A stretch of DNA of 64,000 bases from Litchfieldella xinjiangensis (GTDB lineage: Bacteria; Pseudomonadota; Gammaproteobacteria; Pseudomonadales; Halomonadaceae): positions 62,001 through 126,000 of the forward strand of contig NZ_JPZL01000002.1 of NCBI RefSeq assembly GCF_000759345.1, read 5' to 3'. The stretch's first letter is position 1, and each line of letters starts with the position of its first letter. Shown here in pieces: positions 1-8,302 of this stretch. The notes beneath the pieces are model-generated. The model was not told where the DNA came from and did no database searches. It saw only the letters and a list, made by a program, of their open reading frames with translations. The position numbers were made by a program, and so were the translations under genes.

Positions 1-575
1 GCATTCCGCTCAAGGTGATTCATATCAACAAGAGCCCCGTCGTACTGCCGTTGTCGGTCGTGACCGAGGGGGTGGCGTCGCGCATCGGTCTTGACCGGGC
101 CGCCTGCGAACGGCACTGGAAGGCTTTGTGCGCCAATCCGGATGCTGCCCGAAAGGCGGCGCAGGTGTTTGCACAGGCACCTGCCGACGGGACCCAGGAT
201 CCGGACCTGATGCTTTACTCTGGCGGTTTCTTCTCACCGGCCGATCGCAAGGAAATGCAGCGTGTTCGCAGCACCGATCCCTGGGACCTGGTGGGCATGA
301 GCTTTGCCTTTCAGGACCCGCGCCTCGAGGAGATGCTGTTTCGCTTTCGCGCAAGAAGCTATCCCGACACGCTGGAAGGTGAGGAGTTGGCTCAGTGGGA
401 AAGTTACCGCTGGCAGCGGATGAACGATGCGTCCCTAGGTGGGTTGACGCTGGCCGTGTTCGCCAGGGAAATCGAGCGGCTGAATCAGGTGAGCCTGAGT
501 GACAGGGATCGCCAGATACTCGAAGAACTGGTCATGCATGTCGAGGCAATGATGCCCCCCCAGGCCTTCGGCTAA
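1..575 (+). CDS. sbcB: Exodeoxyribonuclease I, C-terminal part (partial)
   Basis: This is the 3' end of a gene that enters from the left edge; the reading frame is open from base 3 and the first visible residues are IPLKVIHINKSP. ExoI is a 3'-5' single-strand DNA exonuclease used in mismatch repair and recombination. The visible part corresponds to the C-terminal third of the E. coli enzyme: NKSPVVLP near the start, then LYSGGFFSPADR, and FRFRARSYPDTL, which align by eye with NKCP, LYNGFFSDADR and FNYRARNFPGTL of E. coli SbcB. The N-terminal DEDD nuclease motifs are outside the window. The gene ends in a strong hairpin facing a convergent protease gene. Confidence 0.88.
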   Translation, partial: IPLKVIHINKSPVVLPLSVVTEGVASRIGLDRAACERHWKALCANPDAARKAAQVFAQAPADGTQDPDLMLYSGGFFSPADRKEMQRVRSTDPWDLVGMSFAFQDPRLEEMLFRFRARSYPDTLEGEELAQWESYRWQRMNDASLGGLTLAVFAREIERLNQVSLSDRDRQILEELVMHVEAMMPPQAFG

Positions 576-617
576 CCAGCGTCGGGCCGATCTTCGGGGC
601 AGGGACGGAGAGATCGT

Positions 618-659
618 ACGCAATGAACCCACGGCCGAGAGGCCGTGGGTTCATTGCGT
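618..659. terminator. Bidirectional terminator between sbcB and the M16 protease gene
   Basis: Perfect 19-bp inverted repeat (618-636 with 641-659) closed by a GAGA tetraloop. It sits between two convergent genes and can serve both. The T tract after the stem is short (TTT) on the plus strand. Confidence 0.85.
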
Positions 660-673
660 TTGCAGCTTGTCGA

Positions 674-3562
674 CTACTGCGATTGCCGCTCTTGCGCATG
701 AGAGGGTTGCTCTTCCGGGAGGGGCGCGAGTCCGGCGGTCAGGGCAAGCACGTCGCTGGCAGTGTCACCTGGGTCGAAGGTGATATCGAGCGATTCGCCG
801 CGGCGCAGATGGTGCCAGGCGTCACGGACGTCTTCCACGCGGACTTGCCTGACGTGTTCGGCAAGCCGTTCGCGGCGATCGAAGTCGGTCTCGCCATGCG
901 CCAGCTCCCGCCACAACCGGTTGGTCTTGCCGCTGAGTGAGGTGTCGCGTTGCAGGAGGCGATCCGCGACGGCTTGCCGATGCGGCGCCAGCGCAGCGTC
1001 GTCGAGCGCGTCGAGAGACGTCTCGAAGCGCTCCAGAAAGGCATCGATATGCGTCTGGATCTCCTCGCTGGGCGTCTCGGGGGATTGCACAAGCAATAGC
1101 AACCCTGGGGCATCCAGGAGCGGGGCATAGCCGGCATTGACCACGTAGCCCAGCTGTTGTTCGGTACGCAGCCGGACGTAGAACGGCGTCTCGATCAGCT
1201 GGCCGAGCAGTGCCAGGCGCGCCTGGCTTTCCAGCGAGCGGTCAGGCCCCTGCAGGTAGCGCAGCACCAGCGACTCCTCGCGCGACGTATTGGGGTGGAG
1301 CGCCGGCAGGTCTTGTGAGACGGCCAGTGGCTTGAGCTCCGGGATCCGCTCGGCATCCAGGTTGGGCGTCAGTGCTTCGGCAACGCCGGCGCCTGCCTGC
1401 TGAGCCTGCCCCGCCTCCAGGTTGCCCACGGCCATGGCTTCGAGGTGCAGATCGCTCAGGAAGCGTTGGCGATAGTCGCGCAGATCGTCGATACCGAGTT
1501 GGCGCACGGCCTCGAGCAGGGTCGATGCGGGCCACTGGGGACGAATCAATGCATTCCCTAGCGTACGCTGTGCCGATTGATGGAGTGCGGCCTGGGGCGC
1601 ATTGCGCCATTCGCGTTCCAGGCGATAGCGCACCCGGTCGAATGTCTGCGCGTCGATCGTGCCTTCTTTCAACCGGGTCAGTACCGTATTCATGACCCGC
1701 TCCTGACGATCCCGCCAGCCCGAGAACGACAAGGTGATGCCCCGCGCGTGGGCATAGGCGTCGCTTCGCTGCCCCGCCAGCCGTGCCGGATAGAGTTCCG
1801 CGTTCAGGCTGTCGTTCAGCCAGCCGGCCAGCAGGTGCGAAAGCGCGGCGTCGCGTGCCTGTTTGGCGGCTTCGGGATGCTGAAGGCTGAAACGCCACTC
1901 CACCTTGGGTGTGCTGAAACTGCTATCGGCCTGGTGCCAGAGGGCAAAGGTCGTTTCGTCGATCAACTGGCGAGGGGCGTCGTCCTGCACGTCGAGAAGC
2001 GTGAGATCCTCGGCAATGTAAGGATTCGGCTCGGGCAGAGCGAAGCCGGTAAGGGGCTCGGTCTCGCGCCATTGCGGTGAGGTATCCAGCCGATAGGCGG
2101 CTTGGAACCAGGGTGAGACGGCGTCGCCTTCGACCTCGGGGCCACTGTACAGGCGTATCAGGCTGTCGGGACGCAGGGCCGAAAGATAACGCTCGATCTG
2201 GTCGCGCTCGAAGCCATCCATGCGATAAGGGGCATAGTTGACATCCTCGACCGGATAATAAGCCAGGTTCATGGCCAGTCGCATGGCACTTTGCTGGGGG
2301 GCGCCGTGCTGCTGGAAGCGAAACTCCTGCTCGGCAAGCCTGGCTTGCTCGTCGTAACGCCATTCAGCCAGGCCTTGTTCGCTGTCGAGAGTCCCGATGG
2401 CCCGGAACAGGCTGGCTTGGACCTCTTCGAGCCGGGATGCACCGTCCGGTGTCAGGCTGATATCGATGCTGAACAGCGCCTCGTTGCCATCGCCACGGGT
2501 GACACCTGCCGATAGGCCATCGGCCAGTCCAGCTTCTCTCAGTACCGATAGCAGGCTGCCTTCCCCCTCATGGCCCAGCAGGTTGGCCAGATAGCTCGCA
2601 GGCTTGTGGCGATAATGCTGGATCGGGTCATCGACGGGGAACATGAATCGTACCTGGCGGCTATCGCGGATCGACTGGACACTAATGTCGGTCGGCAATG
2701 TCTCGCGCTCAACCAGGGGCGTCTCCACTTGTGGGCGGGTCAGGCCGCGATCTTCGATATCCACGAAATGCTCGCGAACCAGTGTCTCCAATTCATCCAG
2801 CGATTGCGGTGCGACGATGGCCAGATGCATGACATTGGCATCGTAGTGTGTCTCGTAGAATTCGATCACCCGCTCACGCAGGCTGGGTTCGCCTTCGCCG
2901 CGATCAGCCAGTGTTTCTCGGCTGCCCACTGAAAAGCCGGTGGTCGGGTTATCGCTGTTGAGCGCCTGGTCCAAGACATCATTGATGCGGCGTCCATCAT
3001 CGCGCAGTCGCGATTGGTATTCGGAATGGACTACGTTGCGCTCGCTTTCCAACTGGTCGGCATTGAATAGCGGCGACACGAAGAACCGGCTGAAGCGGTC
3101 CAGGGCGCCCGGCAAGGCCTCAGGTTCGATATCGAAGAAGTAGTTGGTGTCCTGTTGCGCCGTGAAGGCGTTGTGAGCACCGCCGTGCTGATTGATATAG
3201 CTCTGGTAGGCGTCTGGCTCGGGGTAAGGCTCGGTCCCGAGAAACAGCATGTGTTCGAGGAAGTGGGCCAGGCCGGCCAGATCCTCAGGATTGCTGGCGC
3301 TTCCCACGCCGACGTTCATCGAGGCGGCCGCCTTGTCGGCGTCGGGATCGCTGACCAATAGGGTGGTCAGGCCGTTTTCGAGAGTGAGTATTCTGTAGTC
3401 CCGATCGTCATGGGGACTGACTTGCGGTGTTTCCACGCGGGCTATCTCCGGGTCATCGGCAGCATCGCTGGCGGTCGCCGGGCTCGTAAGCCAGGGCGAG
3501 ATGCCCAGCGTCAATCCGCCCAGCAGTGCCGGAAGGTGAAAGGATAATCGAGTGCGCATCAT
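674..3562 (-). CDS. ptrA: Periplasmic M16 zinc protease, pitrilysin (protease III) family
   Basis: Zinc metalloprotease that degrades small peptides and unfolded fragments, expected in the periplasm. The 962-residue length equals that of E. coli pitrilysin. A signal peptide is visible (residues 1 to about 31, ending in PATAS). The inverted zinc motif HFLEH is at residues 100-104, with the third ligand Glu181 in VVHSEY and GGAHNAFT in between. The rest shows the four-domain M16 layout, with LRTEQQLGYVV near the C-terminus, the motif that contributes to substrate binding in this family. The start ATG overlaps the stop of the upstream SRAP-fold gene (ATGA), with AGGAGA as ribosome site inside that gene, so translation is probably coupled. 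Symbol is by family resemblance. Confidence 0.88.
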   Translation of the reverse strand: MMRTRLSFHLPALLGGLTLGISPWLTSPATASDAADDPEIARVETPQVSPHDDRDYRILTLENGLTTLLVSDPDADKAAASMNVGVGSASNPEDLAGLAHFLEHMLFLGTEPYPEPDAYQSYINQHGGAHNAFTAQQDTNYFFDIEPEALPGALDRFSRFFVSPLFNADQLESERNVVHSEYQSRLRDDGRRINDVLDQALNSDNPTTGFSVGSRETLADRGEGEPSLRERVIEFYETHYDANVMHLAIVAPQSLDELETLVREHFVDIEDRGLTRPQVETPLVERETLPTDISVQSIRDSRQVRFMFPVDDPIQHYRHKPASYLANLLGHEGEGSLLSVLREAGLADGLSAGVTRGDGNEALFSIDISLTPDGASRLEEVQASLFRAIGTLDSEQGLAEWRYDEQARLAEQEFRFQQHGAPQQSAMRLAMNLAYYPVEDVNYAPYRMDGFERDQIERYLSALRPDSLIRLYSGPEVEGDAVSPWFQAAYRLDTSPQWRETEPLTGFALPEPNPYIAEDLTLLDVQDDAPRQLIDETTFALWHQADSSFSTPKVEWRFSLQHPEAAKQARDAALSHLLAGWLNDSLNAELYPARLAGQRSDAYAHARGITLSFSGWRDRQERVMNTVLTRLKEGTIDAQTFDRVRYRLEREWRNAPQAALHQSAQRTLGNALIRPQWPASTLLEAVRQLGIDDLRDYRQRFLSDLHLEAMAVGNLEAGQAQQAGAGVAEALTPNLDAERIPELKPLAVSQDLPALHPNTSREESLVLRYLQGPDRSLESQARLALLGQLIETPFYVRLRTEQQLGYVVNAGYAPLLDAPGLLLLVQSPETPSEEIQTHIDAFLERFETSLDALDDAALAPHRQAVADRLLQRDTSLSGKTNRLWRELAHGETDFDRRERLAEHVRQVRVEDVRDAWHHLRRGESLDITFDPGDTASDVLALTAGLAPLPEEQPSHAQERQSQ

Positions 3563-4242
3563 GTCTCCTGTGGGTTCCAGCGAAGCATGGGTCCGGTGGG
3601 ATGCCCACAGGCCCAGTCCTGGTGCGACGGATCATTTACCCGTCTTGATACCGGAAAAGCGCCTAACAGTTCCAGCGGTGCCTGAACCAGAAGCCGATTG
3701 GCCTGGCTCGATGGTGTGGCGGGGTCGAGCCAGGCGTCGGCGTCTTCGGGTGGCACGACGACCGGCAGCCGGTCTGTAAGGGGCGTCATGAGCGGGTTCG
3801 CGGTGACGGTGATCAGCGCGGTCGAGTCGTTATGATCGGTCAGGGTGGTGTGATAGCGACACCAGAGACCCGCCAGCAGCAAAGGGCCTCGGTCGGCACG
3901 CGTGATTAAAAACGGCTGCTTGAATCGCGGCTGCGGCTTCCAGACATAGATCCCGCTGGCGGGGATCAGGCAGCGGCGTGCCGAAAAGGCGTCGCGAAAC
4001 ATGGGGCGCTCGTCGAGGCTTTCTGCTCGGGCGCAGTGCGGTGCGTGGTCGAGCACCTTGAGCCAGGGCGGGGTCAGCCCCCAGAAGGCCTCGGTCAATT
4101 CGGCCTGGCCCCCGGTACGGCGTATGATCGAAAGCGGACGGCGCGGTGCCTGGTTGGGGCTGGTCTGCAAGGCATCGGCACCGGCCAGCCCGGGCAGGAT
4201 CCGGGCCAGATCGAGGGGGGCGATATGTAGACGACCAGCCAT
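3559..4242 (-). CDS. SRAP-fold (YedK/HMCES-like) protein lacking the catalytic residues
   Basis: The SRAP fold is clear: AFWGLTPPW (52-60), ARAES (71-75), RRCLIPASGIYVW (89-101), RADRGP (115-120), VTAN (146-149), DRLPVVVPPE (157-166). SRAP proteins normally form a covalent thiazolidine link to abasic sites through Cys2 and use Asn75, Glu105 and His160 (E. coli YedK numbering). Here residue 2 is Ala (codon GCT), and the positions equivalent to the others are Cys70, Val100 and Thr156. No active-site residue remains, although the scaffold is intact and the frame is open over 227 residues, close to the usual 222. It may still bind DNA, or may have been repurposed. Its stop overlaps the start of the M16 protease gene. 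Transcribed divergently from the TetR gene. Confidence 0.85.
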   Translation of the reverse strand: MAGRLHIAPLDLARILPGLAGADALQTSPNQAPRRPLSIIRRTGGQAELTEAFWGLTPPWLKVLDHAPHCARAESLDERPMFRDAFSARRCLIPASGIYVWKPQPRFKQPFLITRADRGPLLLAGLWCRYHTTLTDHNDSTALITVTANPLMTPLTDRLPVVVPPEDADAWLDPATPSSQANRLLVQAPLELLGAFPVSRRVNDPSHQDWACGHPTGPMLRWNPQET

Positions 4243-4348
4243 GATGGCTCCTAAAAATACGAACTACTGGAGAAACAAGCGCGTGCAGGGTCGAGGTCGT
4301 CATGACTGCTTGGGCTTGCGTTTGCCCGGCCAGGCGATATGCTGGACG

Positions 4349-4372
4349 GAAACACTGTTCGAGCCGTGTTTC
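4349..4372. promoter_or_regulatory. Inverted-repeat operator candidate for the TetR regulator
   Basis: Perfect 7-bp arms GAAACAC (4349-4355) and GTGTTTC (4366-4372) separated by 10 bp, ending 18 bp before the TetR start codon. Size and place fit a TetR-family autoregulatory operator controlling the regulator and the co-transcribed transporter-acyltransferase. Inference from symmetry and position only. Confidence 0.5.
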
Positions 4373-4390
4373 ATCAACGAGAGGTTGCCA

Positions 4391-5005
4391 ATGGCACGTC
4401 CCAGACAGCACGCCCCCGAGGCGCTGCATGCCCAGGTCATGACGGCATGTGACGCCTGGCTACAGGATAATCCTGTACATACGCTGTCACTCAGGGCGCT
4501 GGCGAGAGAAGTCGGCTGCGCGCCCAGTACCCTGCTGAAACTCTACGGCAGCTTCGGCAATCTGCTTCAGCACGTCAATATCCAGACCTTGTCCCGGTTA
4601 CGCAGCGTCGTCGAGGATCTCGCTCCAGCGCCACCGGAGTCCCGTCTCAAGTCGCTAGCTGACGCTTACTGGGTATTCGCCTCGCGCGATCCGTATCGTT
4701 GGCAACTGCTGTTCGATTATCCGTTGGCGCAGGAAGGTGAGCTCGACCAGCGTCAGAATGACATGATCGAAGCCCTGTTCATACGGGTAGAGGCGACACT
4801 GAAGGAGTACCAGCCCGCGTTGAGCGATCTGGCGGCCCGGCGCATGGCTCGTACCTTATGGGGTAGCGTGCATGGCTTGGTTCAGCTCGGACTCAATGAA
4901 CGCCTTGGGTATTGGCAGGGCCAGCCACTCGAAGTGAGTGAGCTGATCGACCAACTGCTTTCGACGATATTGGCCGGCCTCAGGCACGAGCCGAGGATTA
5001 TGTGA
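4391..5005 (+). CDS. TetR/AcrR-family transcriptional regulator (WHG-type ligand domain)
   Basis: 204-residue regulator. The N-terminal helix-turn-helix is visible as LSLRALAREVGCAPSTLLKLYG (about residues 36-57); the C-terminal half contains LWGSVHGLVQL, typical of the WHG-type TetR ligand domain. The reading frame is open far upstream, but the ATG at 4391 is chosen because MARPRQHAP begins a normal TetR N-terminus and GAGAGG lies 6 bases before it. The last four bases overlap the GTG start of the LplT-PlsC fusion (GTGA), so the two are translated together and the regulator most likely controls that gene. Ligand unknown; a lipid or acyl signal would fit the partner. Confidence 0.85.
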   Translation: MARPRQHAPEALHAQVMTACDAWLQDNPVHTLSLRALAREVGCAPSTLLKLYGSFGNLLQHVNIQTLSRLRSVVEDLAPAPPESRLKSLADAYWVFASRDPYRWQLLFDYPLAQEGELDQRQNDMIEALFIRVEATLKEYQPALSDLAARRMARTLWGSVHGLVQLGLNERLGYWQGQPLEVSELIDQLLSTILAGLRHEPRIM

Positions 5006-6909
5006 GTTCCTGCCTGCTACTGAGCCGTCGTTTTACCCCGCTGCTATTCACCCAGATACTGGCTGTCTTCAATGCTGCCCAACTGGCGGTATCCCTGTGC
5101 CTGCTTGGCTGGGATAAAACGGCTTCGCCTCACTGGCAAGTGGAGACCCTGCCTTGGCCGGTATTGATCGGGCTTGCCTTGGTGGTCTTCGCCGTTTCCT
5201 CCTGGAGCGGCCTGCTCGGTGATCGCCTCGACATGCGACGTCCGATTCGCCGTGCCAAGCTGGTCGAACTGCTGGCGATGTTGGTGGCGGTGCCGGCGCT
5301 CATGTCCGAGAGTGTCGTCGGGCTCGCTGCAGCCTTGTCATTCGCCGCCGCTGGCCTGGCGATATTGGGACCCGTGAGGGCAGCTATCCTGCCTCGTCAT
5401 CTGGCGCCGACGGAATGGTTGCATGGCAATGCCTGGCTGCTGACAGGCACGTTTCTGGCGTTGCCGGGGGGCGCGGCGAGTGCGGCAGTGCTGTGGCAGC
5501 TTCCTGGGGCCTGGCGCATTCTTGGCCTGTGTCTCGCCCTGGTAGGTATCGCTTTAGCCGGCCTGGTTACCAGCTTCAAGGTACCGTCCGCTGCGCCAAG
5601 GCATCGTCTGGTCGAGAAATGGCACCCTTGGCGTAGCAGCCGCGATGCGTGGCGTCACGTGCTTCGCGAGAAGCATCTCCGCCCCGCCATGCTGGGGCTG
5701 ATGCTGTTCTGGTTCTTCATGCTGTGCGTGATATCGCTCCTGCCTGCCTTGGCAAGCAACCTGGTGGGCCCACAGTCGGGCACGCTCTATCTACTCTTCA
5801 CAGGCGGCATGGTGGGTGTCGCTGTGGGCGCCCTGTTATGCGCGGTTCTTTCGGCAGGGCGTCTGGAGACCGGGCTGGTCACGCTCGGCGTGCTCGTTGC
5901 CGGCTTGGGCTGCCTCTTCCTGGCCAGCCTGGAGGCACCCGCAACGAGTGACGTGCCGGCGCCTGGATCGGCCCGTTACTGGCTTCATGTCGTATGGGTG
6001 GGCTGTGGCCTAATGATCACCGGGATGGGTGCAGCCCTGTTTGCCGTGCCGCTCTATACCTTGTTGCAGACGGTATCGCGGGAAGAATGGCGGGCTCGGA
6101 CATTGGGCGCCACGCAAATGGTGTGTGCCGTCTCGATCCCGCTGTGGGGCGGATACCTTGCGCTGGTGCCACTCGATGTGCAGGCGGGGGCTCGCTGGGG
6201 CCTGTTGGGGCTGGGTGTGCTCGCGTTGCTGCTGGGTGTCGGCCTGCTGGTGCGACGGCCACGGCCCGTGCTGAGACTCCTGGTCTTCGCCCTGGTACAT
6301 GTCATCTACCGGATGCGTTTCCAAGGGCGACACCATATTCCGGTGCGCGGCGCGGCGCTGGTGGTCTGCAATCACGTCAGCTTCATGGATGCGCTGGTGC
6401 TGGGTGGCGCCAGTCCTCGTCCGCTTCGCTTTCTCATGGATCAGCCGATCTACGAATCACCTTGGCTCAATTGGTGGTTCCGTATCGTCGGGGCGATCCC
6501 GGTGGACTCCGATCGTCGCGACCCGGGCAACGTTCGACGCGCACTCAACGAGGTCAGCCATGCGCTACGTCAGGGAGAGGTCGTGATGCTGTTTCCGGAA
6601 GGGCGGCTTACACCTGATGGCGAAATTCAGCGCTTTCGTCGCGGCCTGGACATGATTCTTGCACGCGACCCGGTGCCGGTCGTGCCGGCGGGGCTGGCGG
6701 GGCTATGGGGTTCCTGGACATCGCATTGTGGTGGGCGGGCGCTGACCAAGCCGCCGCGGCGCTTTCGGGCGCGGGTGGCCCTGGTCTTCGGCGAGCCACT
6801 GGCGCCACGCGATGCTCGTTCGGGGCTGATCGAACACCGCGTTCGCGACCTCAAGGCCGAGGCGGATGACTGGCTGAGCCAGGGCAAGCCGCGTATCCGT
6901 TCAGGCTGA
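5002..6909 (+). CDS. MFS transporter (LplT-like) fused to a PlsC-type acyltransferase
   Basis: 635-residue two-domain membrane protein. Residues 1 to about 420 are an MFS transporter resembling the lysophospholipid flippase LplT. From about 430 onward is a glycerophosphate acyltransferase domain with NHVSFMD (H-x4-D, about 453-459), FPEGRLTPDG (about 533-542) and VVPAGLAGLW. In E. coli, LplT imports lysophosphatidylethanolamine and Aas (acyltransferase plus acyl-ACP synthetase) re-acylates it. Here transporter and acyltransferase are one chain and the AMP-ligase domain is absent, so the acyl donor would have to be made elsewhere. Start is GTG at 5002, overlapping the TetR stop. Likely role: remodelling of phospholipids at the inner membrane (inference). 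Confidence 0.85.
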   Translation: MSSCLLLSRRFTPLLFTQILAVFNAAQLAVSLCLLGWDKTASPHWQVETLPWPVLIGLALVVFAVSSWSGLLGDRLDMRRPIRRAKLVELLAMLVAVPALMSESVVGLAAALSFAAAGLAILGPVRAAILPRHLAPTEWLHGNAWLLTGTFLALPGGAASAAVLWQLPGAWRILGLCLALVGIALAGLVTSFKVPSAAPRHRLVEKWHPWRSSRDAWRHVLREKHLRPAMLGLMLFWFFMLCVISLLPALASNLVGPQSGTLYLLFTGGMVGVAVGALLCAVLSAGRLETGLVTLGVLVAGLGCLFLASLEAPATSDVPAPGSARYWLHVVWVGCGLMITGMGAALFAVPLYTLLQTVSREEWRARTLGATQMVCAVSIPLWGGYLALVPLDVQAGARWGLLGLGVLALLLGVGLLVRRPRPVLRLLVFALVHVIYRMRFQGRHHIPVRGAALVVCNHVSFMDALVLGGASPRPLRFLMDQPIYESPWLNWWFRIVGAIPVDSDRRDPGNVRRALNEVSHALRQGEVVMLFPEGRLTPDGEIQRFRRGLDMILARDPVPVVPAGLAGLWGSWTSHCGGRALTKPPRRFRARVALVFGEPLAPRDARSGLIEHRVRDLKAEADDWLSQGKPRIRSG

Positions 6910-6918
6910 CCCAACGGA

Positions 6919-8202
6919 TCAGTGTCGGCGGGATCCTCGCCTGACCGGCTGCCAACAGCGAGCCGAGGTGATGAGCTTGTCGCGCACCTGCAGGATTTCC
7001 ATGCGCACATTACCTATCTGCAGGCAGGCCGGGCCATCGGGAAATGACTCGAGATGCTCGAGGATCAGCCCGTTGAGTGTCTTGGGACCATCCGTTGGCA
7101 ATTGCCACCCGAGCGACTTGTTGATCTCGCGGATGTTGGCCGTCGCCTCGATCACGTAGCTCTCGTCATCCTGGCGATGAATCTCCTGGTGCATGCCCGC
7201 CACGTCGGTGGTGAATTCACCGACGATCTCTTCGAGGATGTCCTCGAGCGTCACCAGCCCCTCCACATCGCCATATTCGTCGACGACGATCCCGATACGA
7301 CGTTTCTGCTGCTGGAAATTGAGCAACTGGGTGTGCAAGGGCGTCGATTCGGGGATGAAGTAGGGTTCGCGGGCCTCCTGAACGATCGCTGCCTTGGTGA
7401 CCTCGGGCTTGGACAGAAAGCGTGCCGCATTGCGCAGGTGCAACATGCCGATGATGTTGTTGATATCGCCCTTGTAGACCGGCACCCGTGTGTGCTGGCT
7501 GGTACGGATCTGGGTCAGGATGCTCTCGAGGTCATTCTCGAGGTCGATACCCACCACTTCATGGCGCGGCACCATGATGTCGTTCACGGTGACGTTCTCG
7601 AGATCGAGAATCGACAACAGCATGGCCTGGTGACGATGCGGGATCAGGGTGCCAGCTTCGTGTACCACGGTGCGCAGCTCGTCGCGGGTCAGGTTGTCAC
7701 CGTTGCCATCGATGCTCTGGACACCGATCAGCCGCAGCAGCCCGTTCGAGATGGCGTTGACCAGCCACACCAGTGGATAAAGCACTTTAAGCAGCGGTTC
7801 GAGTACCAGCGACGCGGGATAGGCGATACGCTCAGGCTTCAGGGCGGCGTAGGTCTTGGGGCTCACCTCGGCAAAGATCAGCAGTACGATGGTGAGAACC
7901 AGCGGAGCGACGGCGGGCCCGCTGACCTCGCCGAAGAAGTGAATGGCCAGCACGGTGGCGATAGCTGCCGCCAGGTTGTTGACCAAGTTGTTGCCGATCA
8001 GAATCACGCCGATCAATCGATCGGGGCGGGCCAATAGGCGCATGACTCGCTTGGCGGGACGCTCACCGCTATTGGCCCGGTGGCTCAGGCGGTAGCGATT
8101 GATCGACATCATGCCGGTCTCGGAGCTGGAGAAGAACGCGGACAGGCAGATCAATAAGAACAGCAGGCCGAACAGCAGTCCCAGCGGGAAGTCGTCGCTC
8201 AA
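6919..8202 (-). CDS. corB: CNNM/CorB-type transporter-associated protein (DUF21, CBS pair, CorC_HlyC)
   Basis: 427 residues. N-terminal DUF21 membrane domain with about four hydrophobic segments (1 to about 190), then a CBS pair (about 200-330; VPRHEVVGIDLEN, HTRVPVYKGD, GIVVDEYGDVEGLVTLEDILEEIVGE) and a C-terminal CorC_HlyC domain. CNNM/CorB proteins take part in Mg2+ or Co2+ efflux; E. coli YfjD is the close relative. The start codon is TTG at 8202: an in-frame TGA lies 27 bases upstream with no other usual start codon between, and translation must begin before the first membrane segment. Convergent with the LplT-PlsC gene, with only 9 bases between stops and no obvious terminator. Confidence 0.88.
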   Translation of the reverse strand: MSDDFPLGLLFGLLFLLICLSAFFSSSETGMMSINRYRLSHRANSGERPAKRVMRLLARPDRLIGVILIGNNLVNNLAAAIATVLAIHFFGEVSGPAVAPLVLTIVLLIFAEVSPKTYAALKPERIAYPASLVLEPLLKVLYPLVWLVNAISNGLLRLIGVQSIDGNGDNLTRDELRTVVHEAGTLIPHRHQAMLLSILDLENVTVNDIMVPRHEVVGIDLENDLESILTQIRTSQHTRVPVYKGDINNIIGMLHLRNAARFLSKPEVTKAAIVQEAREPYFIPESTPLHTQLLNFQQQKRRIGIVVDEYGDVEGLVTLEDILEEIVGEFTTDVAGMHQEIHRQDDESYVIEATANIREINKSLGWQLPTDGPKTLNGLILEHLESFPDGPACLQIGNVRMEILQVRDKLITSARCWQPVRRGSRRH

Positions 8203-8302
8203 GATCGATGGACCCTCAATGACATGTCAGGCTCGTTTGTAGGGATTCCCCTGGTGAGTGTCAAGCGGAGGGGGACGTAGGGCCATGCGGCGATAGTCGT
8301 GG

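Noticed and set aside
4001-4390. In-frame N-terminal extension of the TetR gene
   Set aside because: Would run through the SRAP-like gene on the opposite strand and lacks family similarity; MARPRQ at 4391 has a proper ribosome site.
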